A stretch of 64,000 bases of DNA from Macrostomum hystrix (lineage: Eukaryota > Platyhelminthes > Macrostomidae). Each line of letters begins with the position of its first letter. Positions within the stretch are counted from its first letter, which is position 1. The stretch covers positions 7,703,501 through 7,767,500 of the forward strand of contig CATNEN010000002.1 in NCBI GenBank assembly GCA_950097015.1, written 5' to 3'. Below the pieces are notes generated by a model. The model did not search any database. It was given only the letters and a program-made list of their open reading frames with translations, and was not told the origin of the DNA. Of this stretch, positions 1 through 13,355 are shown piece by piece. Position numbers and translations under genes: made by a program.

Positions 1-626
1 AGTCACGATTAATTTCGGGACTTGTTGGAGGGTTTGGACAGTAGCGACCGGCGGAGGTGCACCATATTTCGTGCAATCAAAGCTTGAAATAATAGCTTCG
101 CTCCTACCTTCTGTGTGCCTGTTCTGCGTTGTGTGAGTTGTGTGCGTTGGCGCTGGGGCGTTAGGCCTTGCGGGGGTGGCTGGAGGGCGGGTGTACACCG
201 CCGCGCGCTTTCTGGAATTCCGTAAGCGCGATTGGATAAGTGTACACTCATCACCCGCCCCCCCCCTGAGGACTGATTTCTTATCAGCCTTCCGCCCCGG
301 CTTGGTCTGCTCTGTGCGTGTGGGGCTGGGGTGGGGGGCACTGCTGCCTATTCTGGGTGCCTCCTGCCCTCCCCGGCTGGTCTGTGCTGCTGTGTGTGGT
401 GCCTGCTCAGGGGAGGCGGCGCGATGGGCGCAAAAGCGCCTAGTTCGCCGGTCTGGGGGGCGTGCCGCTCCGTCGCTTGTGCGACAAGTGCCCCGGGCCC
501 CCTGCAAATAAATAGATAGAGACCACTCGATCAATCAATCAATTTGCCAGTCAATCAATAAATCAATCAGTCCATCCATCAATTTTACAATCAACGAACT
601 AATCGATGCTATACATTTTTTTCCAG
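1..626. other. Left edge, no supported gene
   Basis: GC-rich sequence to about 510, followed by an imperfect stretch of AATC/AATCAATA-like short repeats (about 525-600). Open frames exist here but none has a clear start, family likeness or splice partner. The exon starting at 627 needs an upstream exon ending in phase 1, which may lie here or outside the window. Confidence 0.4.
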
Positions 627-2212
627 AGCCAATTGGCGACGTCACGGGCGACGAGGTCGACATTGATCTCGACGCGGACGTCGTTGAAAATGACAGTGAA
701 GTCGGCGCTGACGACTCCGTCGCCTCACCCATGGCGCTCTCGCAGCGACGACGTCTGCATCGGCTGCGTCAGCTGCGTCATCAGAACAGCCAGACGGAGG
801 CGGAGGTGGCGGAGATCACCGGGCTGCCGGCAGACGCTGCCAAAACGACGCTGTCAGCCGCGGCGGCCTCGCTGCACTCGCTGCGTGGCTCGCCTTACTG
901 CAGAAGCGTGAGTGCTCACCCCAAGGCTTGTTGCTATGCTCATGTGAACCTTGTTCTGGTCTGCTTCTAATCCCAATTCATAAGTACTTCAGAACAACTT
1001 CAGCGAGCTGCTTGCTTTCACTCTTAACAGTGAAAGACCACTGGGTATTTCAAATGCACAAATTTATCTTTTTTTCTTCGACTCCCAAAAGATTCGGCAA
1101 ATCGCCATGAAAATCTAGAACACGGGCTAAAATTTTCCGCTCTATCCAGTTAAACAACTTCCAGCATCACCAAACCATCGGCACCGTCGAGACATTCAAC
1201 GATTCTCGTCGGGGTGTCTGGTGGCAAGAACCACCAATATAGGCATTATTTTTCTGCTTTTAAACTCCCGCAGCCCATGACATCCGAGCTGAACTTCGCG
1301 GCCTTTCCGTTCTCCGGCGTAGCTGCTTCCTCGCCGTCAGCATCCGCCTCAGCCTCTGGACCGGCCATCTCATCCTCGGCCTCGCTACGCAGCGGCGTGG
1401 CCGGCGGAGGCGGGCGCTGCAGCGACTCGCCAAACTGCGACGCCTGCACGTCCTCTGGCGGAGCCTCATCCACCACAGCCGCCGTAGACAACGCCACCCT
1501 GGTTGCTGTTGTCTCCGCTGACTCCGAGGTCACCGTAGCCACTGCTTGCAATGACACAGACACTGTCATCGACAATGATGTGGTTGCTACGTCTTGCGCT
1601 GCCAACTCCACGGCCCTCAATGACGCTAGCCCTGCTGCTGCCGCCGCTGCTGCCGCTGCCGCTGCCGCCGCTGCGATGCCGGCGCCTCAGCTGCGTCACC
1701 TGCCGCGTCCGAAACCGCTGGTGCCCGGTCGGGACGGCACACTGAAAGAGCGTGAAGACCACGGCCTATTTGGGCAGCAACACTTTCTGCAGCAGCGTCA
1801 GCAGCATCTGCAGCACCAGCACCAACTGCAGTGCGGCCGCGCATCCACTGCTGCTGACCTGTTCCGCCCGATTCTCTCTTCACCGATCGACTTCTGCCGC
1901 AATGACACACCAAACGCTATCAAGATGATCCTGGAGCTTCAGGACTCAACAGCCGGCACTAAATTGTCGCGAGCAGGCATCGACCACTTTGAGCACATCT
2001 TCCGTGCCACACCTGGCGCCACACCCACCTGGCCGCTGGCTCTGGCCGCCTCAGCCGGCGCCAGCCCGGTCGGTGCAAGTCCTGTGCGGTTCCTGGCCGC
2101 AGCCGCCGCCGCCGCAGCTGCTGCAGCCGCCGCGGCAGCTGCGTCTTCTGCCGCCACTGGCAAGGCAACTCCGGCCGCCATTGCTGGCAGTCCTAGCGCC
2201 GGCGGTCGCTGA
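627..2212 (+). CDS. Unrecognised low-complexity protein, 3' part; exons 627-907 and 1274-2212
   Basis: I do not recognise the product. The first exon follows a ttttttccag acceptor at 624-626 and ends at a strong GTGAGT donor at 908. It reads in phase as an acidic stretch (many Asp/Glu) followed by a basic Arg/Leu/Gln-rich stretch. The second exon follows a cccgcag acceptor ending at 1273 and joins in the same phase (0) to give ...YCRS-PMTSELNF. It encodes Ser/Ala-rich sequence with two poly-Ala runs (about 1634-1674 and 2095-2140), a Gln/His-rich stretch and a more complex segment near 1885-2000 (SPIDFCRNDTPNAIKMILEL). It stops at TGA 2210-2212. A small phase-0 block at 1165-1215 could be an extra exon, but its donor is poor. 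Homopolymers of this sort are common in transcription factors and RNA-binding proteins; that is only a hint. The 5' end is missing. Confidence 0.5.
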
Positions 2213-2218
2213 ATGATC

Positions 2219-2224
2219 AATAAA
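2219..2224 (+). promoter_or_regulatory. Poly(A) signal AATAAA
   Basis: A canonical AATAAA starts seven bases after the stop codon of the preceding coding region and is followed by AT-rich sequence. This supports a transcript end here. Confidence 0.5.
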
Positions 2225-3072
2225 AATATTTAATCCCATTCCGCTTTTGATCGGATTTCAATTCGATCCCTGATCAGTCATCCTCTAGAGATTGCAGTAA
2301 AGATACTCCCTGTCCATGATTTGAGTCTTTTAACTTATCTATATTTATCACGGTAAAAAATCGCATGATCTTCTCTATCGGTACTCTTAAAATGATTTGC
2401 TTGGATAAGCACCGATTTTCAGTAATATAATGGATAATAGCACATCTGCTAAAAAAGCAGCCAATCAGCGTCGAGCAAAGTAAAGCCAGCGTGAGGTGGG
2501 TGTTCCGGGGGTGCTAGAATGCTTAGCGAAGATAAGGGAAAAGTCTAGCCTGGTTTTGCTTGCTTGCATGCACTCGAAAACAACTGAAAATAATCAGGAA
2601 CGTCTCTACATACGAGTATATTTTAGTGTCGTATTTCAATTCTTACAAAAAATTGCTTAATTGTTTAAAATAGTTCTGTCCTAGTCAATCATAATCAAAG
2701 CTTTTGATGCTAATTTTGTTGAATTCTTACACTTCAAAGTCTACTAACAAGTAGCTAGAATGCGCATCTAAGTAAATTGTGTCCCCCGAGCTTTTCTGAG
2801 AAATGCTACATTTTAGTAAGCAGCATATCGATTTTGCATCCACATCTGTTGTTCAAATTGCAGCGAGCTCTTGTAGATGTTTGCTATTTTAGTTTATTGT
2901 CATCTAAAAGTAGTGCACAGTTAAATAACACTTCACGTTTTTTGTTTTACAAAATTCGATCCGATGCTTTCCTTAAAACCCGGCAGCGCACGCAACACCT
3001 GCTTCACAGTGGAGCCGCTGTGTTCTTTGTAAAAAGCTGCTTTTATTAGCTTTTTTCTTTTTTAGTTTGTAG
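2225..3072. other. AT-rich spacer
   Basis: AT-rich with no convincing coding sequence. A short open frame at 2777-3049 has no compositional or family support. A pyrimidine-rich run ending TTTGTAG at 3072 serves as the acceptor of the next block. Confidence 0.5.
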
Positions 3073-3253
3073 GGCCTTACGGGAGATCATGAACCTTGAC
3101 GGCTGCCTCAGTCAGTCAGCTCAGTCAGCATCATCAATAACCGAGTTGGAGTACCGGATATGTTCAAAGGCATTTGCTGAGGAGTTGCCAGGACTGCGGT
3201 GTTGTGCCGACCTTTTTACTGATGATTCACTCGCTCACTACCATCTCATGTAA
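3073..3253 (+). CDS. Candidate terminal exon of an unrecognised gene
   Basis: After a TTTTTTAGTTTGTAG acceptor, a phase-1 frame stays open for 59 codons and then meets TAA at 3251-3253. The translation is non-repetitive and protein-like (it includes ALREIMNLDGCL and ITELEYRICSKAF), in contrast to the AT-rich flanks. An AATAAA lies 267 bases downstream at 3520-3525. It may be an alternative last exon of the gene at 627-2212 or belong to another + strand gene. No family is recognised. Confidence 0.35.
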
Positions 3254-3519
3254 CCCACTTGACTGTTTCTCTGCTAAACGATCATGTATTTTGAGTTTTC
3301 TTTTATGTCTAGATTTCATCAGACCTTGTGTTTAGTTAGCATTGTAGGAAGCGGAATTTATTTTGTAGTTTAGTTTCACAGTTTGTATGCAGCTGTCTTC
3401 TATGAATTATCACTGTCTGTATTTTTAGCCTGCAGATTTTGTTGTAACAGATCGATACGCCGCTTATTGAGTGCACCTGGTCAAGTACAAATGCCCACCT
3501 TGGCAACACCGCATCGATG

Positions 3520-3525
3520 AATAAA
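3520..3525 (+). promoter_or_regulatory. Poly(A) signal AATAAA
   Basis: Canonical hexamer downstream of the candidate terminal exon, followed by GT-rich sequence (ccacctgtgttttacc) of the sort found downstream of cleavage sites. Confidence 0.35.
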
Positions 3526-3641
3526 CTAAGCATTAAAATAATTGTCAGAACCACCTGTGTTTTACCTTTAATTAGTGGCAGATCAATCTCAATCGATAAT
3601 AGTGAAAGTCAATAATTAAATATGATTTTTAAGATTTAACA

Positions 3642-6480
3642 AGTCCACCCTGCACCCACTCCAGTCTGTCAGACTAGCACAGTCCACCCTGCAGCCACTC
3701 CAGTCTGTCAGACTAGCACAGTCCACCCTACTGCAGCCACTCCAGTCTGTCAGACTAGCACAGTCCATCCTGCAGCCACTCCAGTCTGTCAGACTAGCAC
3801 AGTCCATCCTGCAGCCACTCCAGTCTGTCAGACTAGCACAGTCCACCCTGCAGCCACTCCAGTCTGTCAGACTAGCACAGTCCATCCTGCAGCCACTCCA
3901 GTCTGTCAGACTAGCACAGTCCATCCTGCAGCCACTCCAGTCTGTCAGACTAGCACAGTCCATCCTGCAGCCACTCCAGTCTGTCAGACTAGCACAGTCC
4001 ACCCTACTGCAGCCACTCCAGTCTGTCAGACTAGCACAGTCCACCCTACTGCAGCCACTCCAGTCTGTCAGACTAGCACAGTCCACCCTACTGCAGCCAC
4101 TCCAGTCTGTCAGACTAGCACAGTCCACCCTACTGCAGCCACTCCAGTCTGTCAGACTAGCACAGTCCACCCTTCTGCACCCACTCCAGTCTGTCAGACT
4201 AGCACAGTCCACCCTACTGCACCCACTCCAGTCTGTCAGACTAGCACAGTCCATCCTGCACCCACTCCAGTCTGTCAGACTAGCACAGTCCATCCTGCAC
4301 CCACTCCAGTCTGTCAGACTAGCACAGTCCACCCTACTGCAGCCACTCCAGTCTGTCAGACTAGCACAGTCCACCCTACTGCACCCACTCCAGTCTGTCA
4401 GACTAGCACAGTCCACCCTTCTGCACCCACTCCAGTCTGTCAGACTAGCACAGTCCACCCTTCTGCACCCACTCCAGTCTGTCAGACTAGCACAGTCCAC
4501 CCTACTGCACCCACTCCAGTCTGTCAGACTAGCACAGTCCACCCTACTGCAGCCACTCCAGTCTGTCAGACTAGCACAGTCCACCCTACTGCACCCACTC
4601 CAGTCTGTCAGACTAGCACAGTCCACCCTACTGCAGCCACTCCAGTCTGTCAGACTAGCACAGTCCACCCTACTGCACCCACTCCAGTCTGTCAGACTAG
4701 CACAGTCCACCCTACTGCACCCACTCCAGTCTGTCAGACTAGCACAGTCCACCCTTCTGCACCCACTCCAGTCTGTCAGACTAGCACAGTCCACCCTACT
4801 GCACCCACTCCAGTCTGTCAGACTAGCACAGTCCACCCTACTGCAGCCACTCCAGTCTGTCAGACTAGCACAGTCCACCCTACTGCACCCACTCCAGTCT
4901 GTCAGACTAGCACAGTCCACCCTACTGCAGCCACTCCAGTCTGTCAGACTAGCACAGTCCATCCTGCACCCACTCCAGTCTGTCAGACTAGCACAGTCCA
5001 CCCTACTGCAGCCACTCCAGTCTGTCAGACTAGCACAGTCCACCCTACTGCACCCACTCCAGTCTGTCAGACTAGCACAGTCCACCCTTCTGCACCCACT
5101 CCAGTCTGTCAGACTAGCACAGTCCACCCTTCTGCACCCACTCCAGTCTGTCAGACTAGCACAGTCCACCCTACTGCACCCACTCCAGTCTGTCAGACTA
5201 GCACAGTCCACCCTACTGCAGCCACTCCAGTCTGTCAGACTAGCACAGTCCACCCTACTGCACCCACTCCAGTCTGTCAGACTAGCACAGTCCACCCTAC
5301 TGCACCCACTCCAGTCTGTCAGACTAGCACAGTCCACCCTACTGCAGCCACTCCAGTCTGTCAGACTAGCACAGTCCACCCTACTGCACCCACTCCAGTC
5401 TGTCAGACTAGCACAGTCCACCCTACTGCAGCCACTCCAGTCTGTCAGACTAGCACAGTCCACCCTACTGCACCCACTCCAGTCTGTCAGACTAGCACGG
5501 TCCACCCTACTGCAGCCACTCCAGTCTGTCAGACTAGCACAGTCCACCCTACTGCAGCCACTCCAGTCTCAGACTAGCACAGTCCACCCTACTGCACCCA
5601 CTCCAGTCTGTCAGACTAGCACAGTCCACCCTACTGCAGCCACTCCAGTCTGTCAGACTAGCACAGTCCACCCTACTGCACCCACTCCAGTCTGTCAGAC
5701 TAGCACAGTCCACCCTACTGCAGCCACTCCAGTCTGTCAGACTAGCACAGTCCACCCTACTGCACCCACTCCAGTCTGTCAGACTAGCACAGTCCACCCT
5801 ACTGCACCCACTCCAGTCTGTCAGACTAGCACAGTCCACCCTACTGCAGCCACTCCAGTCTGTCAGACTAGCACAGTCCACCCTACTGCAGCCACTCCAG
5901 TCTGTCAGACTAGCACAGTCCACCCTACTGCAGCCACTCCAGTCTGTCAGACTAGCACAGTCCACCCTTCTGCACCCACTCCAGTCTGTCAGACTAGCAC
6001 AGTCCACCCTACTGCACCCACTCCAGTCTGTCAGACTAGCACAGTCCATCCTGCACCCACTCCAGTCTGTCAGACTAGCACAGTCCATCCTGCACCCACT
6101 CCAGTCTGTCAGACTAGCACAGTCCACCCTACTGCACCCACTCCAGTCTGTCAGACTAGCACAGTCCACCCTACTGCAGCCACTCCAGTCTGTCAGACTA
6201 GCACAGTCCACCCTACTGCAGCCACTCCAGTCTGTCAGACTAGCACAGTCCACCCTACTGCAGCCACTCCAGTCTCAGACTAGCACAGTCCACCCTACTG
6301 CAGCCACTCCAGTCTGTCAGACTAGCACAGTCCACCCTACTGCAGCCACTCCAGTCTCAGACTAGCACAGTCCACCCTACTGCAGCCACTCCAGTCTCAG
6401 ACTAGCACAGTCCACCCTACTGCAGCCACTCCAGTCTGTCAGACTAGCACAGTCCACCCTACTGCAGCCACTCCAGTCCA
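3642..6480. repeat. 42/39-bp minisatellite, about 68 copies
   Basis: Tandem units of 42 bp, with a 39-bp variant lacking three bases in the CCCTACTGCA part; both carry CACTCCAGTCTGTCAGACTAG. Alternating subtypes (GCAGCC versus GCACCC, CTACTGC versus CTTCTGC or CTGC) give a higher-order pattern. Because 42 and 39 are multiples of three, the minus strand stays open for hundreds of codons (period VDCASLTDWSGCSR). Units lacking GT (near 5567, 6274, 6356 and 6395) break that frame. No promoter, start context or splice sites are apparent, so I call it non-coding satellite. Confidence 0.95.
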
Positions 6481-7023
6481 GTCAAATGCTTGCTGTAATT
6501 GTGCTGTAGTTCTGACTGCCAGGAGTACTTAGGACCATAGAGATAATCAGGTATATTTTTCATATTATTTTACTTGTTTCTGCGTTATAAATTGTGTTAT
6601 ATTCCTGTCAAAGATAATATATTATACTTACCTTACCATATTACTGTGATTTCTGTCGAGCAATAGATGATATATAAAAATATATAGTAGGTCCTATTAT
6701 AGATGACGCTGTATTTTACTAAATTTCATAGTGTTGTCGGACAATCAAAATTGCATATGGTGAGTTCCAACCTTGCAAAGCGATTGGCAATTAAAAGACT
6801 TTAATTTTTCCAGCTTTTAAGTACATTTTTATTTGCGCTACTGGCTACAATTTGAACTTTTAAGTAGCGACAGACAAGTGAGGTAACTGGGCCGAGAAAA
6901 TCTGCTTAAATAATATCTTTGCATATTTTTTAGAGATATTAAAACGCGCATATACTACTAATTCTATTTGTTAGTAGCTATAAAGCGTCACAAAATCATA
7001 CGAGCGTACATCGTAAATAAATT
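6481..7023. other. AT-rich spacer between two minisatellites
   Basis: AT-rich unique sequence with no coding signal and no recognisable element. Confidence 0.6.
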
Positions 7024-10000
7024 AACCTCTAAATATCACTCATGAGTCTCACCTCTAAATATCACTCATGAGTCTCACCTCTAAATATCACTCATGAGTC
7101 TCACCTCTAAATATCACTCATGAGTCTCACCTCTAAATATCACTCATGAGTCTCACCTCTAAATATCACTCATGAGTCTCAACTCTAAATATCACTCATG
7201 AGTCTCACCTCTAAATATCACTCTTGATTGTCACCTCTAAATATCACTCTTGATTGTCACCTCTAAATATCACTCTTGATTGTCACCTCTAAATATCACT
7301 CTTGATTGTCACCTCTAAATATCACTCATGAGTCTCACCTCTAAATATCACTCATGAGTCTCACCTCTAAATATCACTCATGAGTCTCACCTCTAAATAT
7401 CACTCATGAGTCTCACCTCTAAATATCACTCATGAGTCTCACCTCTAAATATCACTCATGAGTCTCACCTCTAAATATCACTCATGAGTCTCACCTCTAA
7501 ATATCACTCATGAGTCTCAACTCTAAATATCACTCATGAGTCTCACCTCTAAATATCACTCTTGATTGTCACCTCTAAATATCACTCTTGAGTCTCACCT
7601 CTAAATATCACTCATGAGTCTCACCTCTAAATATCACTCTTGAGTCTCACCTCTAAATATCACTCATGAGTCTCACCTCTAAATATCACTCATGAGTCTC
7701 ACCTCTAAATATCACTCATGAGTCTCACCTCTAAATATCACTCATGAGTCTCACCTCTAAATATCACCCATGAGTCTCACCTCTAAATATCACTCATGAT
7801 TCTCACCTCTAAATATCACTCTTGATTGTCACCTCTAAATATCACTCTTGAGTCTCACCTCTAAATATCACTCATGAGTCTCACCTCTAAATATCACTCT
7901 TGAGTCTCACCTCTAAATATCACTCATGAGTCTCACCTCTAAATATCACTCATGAGTCTCACCTCTAAATATCACTCTTGAGTCTCACCTCTAAATATCA
8001 CTCATGAGTCTCACCTCTAAATATAACTTATGAGTCTCACCTCTAAATATCACTCATGATTCTCACCTCTAAATATCACTCATGAGTCTCACCTCTAAAT
8101 ATCACTCATGAGTCTCACCTCTAAATATCACTCATGAGTCTCAACTCTAAATATCACTCATGAGTCTCACCTCTAAATATCACTCTTGATTGTCACCTCT
8201 AAATATCACTCTTGAGTCTCACCTCTAAATATCACTCTTGAGTCTCACCTCTAAATATCACTCTTGAGTCTCACCTCTAAATATCACTCATGAGTCTCAC
8301 CTCTAAATATCACTCATGAGTCTCACCTCTAAATATCACTCATGAGTCTCACCTCTAAATATCACTCATGAGTCTCACCTCTAAATATCACCCATGAGTC
8401 TCACCTCTAAATATCACTCATGATTCTCACCTCTAAATATCACTCTTGATTGTCACCTCTAAATATCACTCTTGAGTCTCACCTCTAAATATCACTCATG
8501 AGTCTCACCTCTAAATATCACTCTTGAGTCTCACCTCTAAATATCACTCATGAGTCTCACCTCTAAATATCACTCTTGAGTCTCACCCTCTAAATATCAC
8601 TCTTGAGTCTCACCTCTAAATATCACTCTGAGTCTCACCTCTAAATATCACTCATGAGTCTCAACTCTAAATATCACTCATGAGTCTCACCTGTAAATAT
8701 CACTCATGAGTCTCACCTCTAAATATCACTCTTGAGTCTCACCTCTAAATATCACTCATGAGTCTCACCTCTAAATATCACTCATGAGTCTCACCTCTAA
8801 ATATCACTCTTTGAGTCTCACATATATCACTCATGAGTCTCACCTCTAAATATCACTCATGAGTCTCACCTCTAAATATCACTCTTGAGTCTCACATATA
8901 TCACTCATGAGTCTCACCTCTAAATATCACTCATGAGTCTCACCTCTAAATATCACTCATGAGTCTCACCTCTAAATATCACTCATGAGTCTCACCTCTA
9001 AATATCACTCATGAGTCTCACCTCTAAATATCACTCATGAGTCTCACCTCTTAATATCACTCATGAGTCTCACCTCTAAATATCACTCATGAGTCTCACC
9101 TCTAAATATCACTCATGAGTCTCACCTCTAAATATCACTCATGAGTCCTCACCTCTAAATATCACTCATGAGTCTCACCTCTAAATATCACTCATGAGTC
9201 TCACCTCTTAATATCACTCATGAGTCTCACCTCTAAATATCACTCATGAGTCTCACCTCTAAATATCACTCATGAGTCTCACCTCTAAATATCACTCATG
9301 AGTCTCACCTCTAAATATCACTCATGAGTCTCACCTCTAAATATCACTCATGAGTCTCACCTCTAAATATCACCCATGAGTCTCACCTCTAAATATCACT
9401 CATGATTCTCACCTCTAAATATCACTCTTGATTGTCACCTCTAAATATCACTCTTGAGTCTCACCTCTAAATATCACTCTTGAGTCTCACCTCTAAATAT
9501 CACTCTTGAGTCTCACCTCTAAATATCACTCATGAGTCTCACCTCTAAATATCACTCATGAGTCTCACCTCTAAATATCACTCATGAGTCTCACCTCTAA
9601 TATCACTCATGAGTCTCACCTCTAAATATCACTCATGAGTCTCACCTCTAAATATCACTCATGAGTCTCACCTCTAAATATCACTCATGAGTCTCACCTC
9701 TAAATATCACCCATGAGTCTCACCTCTAAATATCACTCATGATTCTCACCTCTAAATATCACTCTTGATTGTCACCTCTAAATATCACTCTTGAGTCTCA
9801 CCTCTAAATATCACTCTTGAGTCTCACCTCTAAATATCACTCTTGAGTCTCACCTCTAAATATCACTCATGAGTCTCACCTCTAAATATCACTCATGAGT
9901 CTCACCTCTAAATATCACTCTTGAGTCTCACCTCTAAATATCACTCATGAGTCTCACCTCTAAATATAACTTATGAGTCTCACCTCTAAATATCACTCAT

Positions 10001-13000
10001 GATTCTCACCTCTAAATATCACTCATGAGTCTCACCTCTAAATATCACTCATGAGTCTCACCTCTAAATATCACTCATGAGTCTCAACTCTAAATATCAC
10101 TCATGAGTCTCACCTCTAAATATCACTCTTGATTGTCACCTCTAAATATCACTCTTGAGTCTCACCTCTAAATATCACTCTTGAGTCTCACCTCTAAATA
10201 TCACTCTTGAGTCTCACCTCTAAATATCACTCATGAGTCTCACCTCTAAATATCACTCATGAGTCTCACCTCTAAATATCACTCATGAGTCTCACCTCTA
10301 AATATCACTCATGAGTCTCACCTCTAAATATCACCCATGAGTCTCACCTCTAAATATCACTCATGATTCTCACCTCTAAATATCACTCTTGATTGTCACC
10401 TCTAAATATCACTCTTGAGTCTCACCTCTAAATATCACTCATGAGTCTCACCTCTAAATATCACTCTTGAGTCTCACCTCTAATATCACTCATGAGTCTC
10501 ACCTCTAAATATCACTCTTGAGTCTCACCTCTAAATATCACTCTTGAGTCTCACCTCTAAATATCACTCTTGAGTCTCACCTCTAAATATCACTCATGAG
10601 TCTCAACTCTAAATATCACTCATGAGTCTCACCTGTAAATATCACTCATGAGTCTCACCTCTAAATATCACTCTTGAGTCTCACCTCTAAATATCACTCA
10701 TGAGTCTCACCTCTAAATATCACTCATGAGTCTCACCTCTAAATATCACTCTTGAGTCTCACATATATCACTCATGAGTCTCACCTCTAAATATCACTCA
10801 TGAGTCTCACCTCTAAATATCACTCTTGAGTCTCACATATATCACTCATGAGTCTCACCTCTAAATATCACTCATGAGTCTCACCTCTAAATATCACTCA
10901 TGAGTCTCACCTCTAAATATCACTCATGAGTCTCACCTCTAAATATCACTCATGAGTCTCACCTCTAAATATCACTCATGAGTCTCACCTCTTAATATCA
11001 CTCATGAGTCTCACCTCTAAATATCACTCATGAGTCTCACCTCTAAATATCACTCATGAGTCTCACCTCTAAATATCACTCATGAGTCTCACCTCTAAAT
11101 ATCACTCATGAGTCTCACCTCTAAATATCACTCATGAGTCTCACCTCTTAATATCACTCATGAGTCTCACCTCTAAATATCACTCATGAGTCTCACCTCT
11201 AAATATCACTCATGAGTCTCACCTCTAAATATCACTCATGAGTCTCACCTCTAAATATCACTCATGAGTCTCACCTCTAAATATCACTCATGAGTCTCAC
11301 CTCTAAATATCACCCATGAGTCTCACCTCTAAATATCACTCATGATTCTCACCTCTAAATATCACTCTTGATTGTCACCTCTAAATATCACTCTTGAGTC
11401 TCACCTCTAAATATCACTCTTGAGTCTCACCTCTAAATATCACTCTTGAGTCTCACCTCTAAATATCACTCATGAGTCTCACCTCTAAATATCACTCATG
11501 AGTCTCACCTCTAAATATCACTCATGAGTCTCACCTCTAAATATCACTCATGAGTCTCACCTCTAAATATCACTCATGAGTCTCACCTCTAAATATCACT
11601 CATGAGTCTCACCTCTAAATATCACTCATGAGTCTCACCTCTAAATATCACCCATGAGTCTCACCTCTAAATATCACTCATGATTCTCACCTCTAAATAT
11701 CACTCTTGATTGTCACCTCTAAATATCACTCTTGAGTCTCACCTCTAAATATCACTCTTGAGTCTCACCTCTAAATATCACTCTTGAGTCTCACCTCTAA
11801 ATATCACTCATGAGTCTCACCTCTAAATATCACTCATGAGTCTCACCTCTAAATATCACTCATGAGTCTCACCTCTAAATATCACTCATGAGTCTCACCT
11901 CTAAATATCACTCATGAGTCTCACCTCTAAATATCACTCATGAGTCTCACCTCTAAATATCACCCATGAGTCTCACCTCTAAATATCACTCATGATTCTC
12001 ACCTCTAAATATCACTCTTGATTGTCACCTCTAAATATCACTCTTGAGTCTCACCTCTAAATATCACTCTTGAGTCTCACCTCTAAATATCACTCTTGAG
12101 TCTCACCTCTAAATATCACTCATGAGTCTCACCTCTAAATATCACTCATGAGTCTCACCTCTAAATATCACTCATGAGTCTCACCTCTAAATATCACTCA
12201 TGAGTCTCACCTCTAAATATAACTTATGAGTCTCACCTCTAAATATCACTCTTGAGTCTCACATATATCACTCATGAGTCTCACCTCTAAATATCACTCT
12301 TGAGTCTCACATATATCACTCATGAGTCTCACCTCTAAATATCACTCTTGAGTCTCACCTCTAAATATCACTCTTGAGTCTCACCTCTAAATATCACTCA
12401 TGAGTCTCACCTCTAAATATCACTCATGAGTCTCACCTCTAAATATAACTTATGAGTCTCACCTCTAAATATAACTTATGAGTCTCACCTCTAAATATCA
12501 CTCATGAGTCTCACCTCTAAATATCACTCATGAGTCTCACCTCTAAATATCACTCATGAGTCTCAACTCTAAATATCACTCATGAGTCTCACCTCTAAAT
12601 ATCACTCTTGATTGTCACCTCTAAATATCACTCTTGAGTCTCACCTCTAAATATCACTCTTGAGTCTCACCTCTAAATATCACTCTTGAGTCTCACCTCT
12701 AAATATCACTCATGAGTCTCACCTCTAAATATCACTCTTGAGTCTCACATATATCACTCATGAGTCTCACCTCTAAATATCACTCTTGAGTCTCACCTCT
12801 AAATATCACTCTTGAGTCTCACCTCTAAATATCACTCATGAGTCTCACCTCTAAATATCACTCATGAGTCTCACCTCTAATATAACTTATGAGTCTCACC
12901 TCTAAATATAACTTATGAGTCTCACCTCTAAATATCACTCATGAGTCTCACCTCTAAATATCACTCTTGAGTCTCACATATATCACTCATGAGTCTCACC

Positions 13001-13178
13001 TCTAAATATCACTCTTGAGTCTCACCTCTAAATATCACTCTTGAGTCTCACCTCTAAATATCACTCATGAGTCTCACCTCTAAATATCACTCATGAGTCT
13101 CACCTCTAAATATAACTTATGAGTCTCACCTCTAAATATAACTTATGAGTCTCACCTCTAAATATCACTCATGAGTCT
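7024..13178. repeat. 26-bp minisatellite, about 235 copies
   Basis: The unit is acctctaaatatcactcatg followed by agtctc. Common variants are CTTGAGTCTC, CTTGATTGTC, a shortened unit containing CACATATATCAC, and AAATATAACTTATG. Rare variants recur in the same order about 1.94 kb apart, for example ATAACTTA at 8023 and 9965 and CTCTTAATATC near 9047 and 10987. This shows duplication of large blocks. The array is cut at 13178 by the LTR element and continues in register at 36592. Confidence 0.97.
13174..13178. repeat. Target-site duplication AGTCT (left)
   Basis: The 26-bp array reads ...CATGAGTCT up to the LTR. The same AGTCT restarts the array right of the other LTR at 36592-36596. Five bases is the usual Ty3/gypsy duplication length, and the flanks rejoin in phase within one repeat unit. 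Confidence 0.9.
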
Positions 13179-13355
13179 TGTGATGAGCGCGGACGAGAGC
13201 AAAGCTCCAACCAATCTATTTGGCTTCAGCCGATATATAAGTAGCACACGCAGAGCCAGACGCGATTACATAATATGGTAGCATGAGAGAGAGAACGCTA
13301 GCATGTACACCTAGACGGGTGTACAAACTTGTGCACAGACGCTATACTCATGACA
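13179..13355 (-). repeat. 3' LTR, 177 bp
   Basis: On the minus strand it starts TGTCATGAG and ends CATCACA, giving the standard TG...CA ends with a short imperfect inverted repeat. I find no difference from the 5' LTR at 36415-36591. It is preceded, on the minus strand, by a purine tract. Confidence 0.93.

Noticed and set aside
3616-6253. Long minus-strand open frames (643 and 234 codons)
   Set aside because: They are wholly the 42/39-bp satellite. Frameshift units, no start or splice context and DNA-level rather than codon-level conservation argue against a gene.
7024-13178. CRISPR-like array
   Set aside because: The 26-bp units are contiguous with no unique spacers, and the context is eukaryotic.
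13179-13355. Reading this LTR as a solo LTR
   Set aside because: A polypurine tract adjoins it and its flank AGTCT pairs in phase with the flank of the distant 5' LTR.
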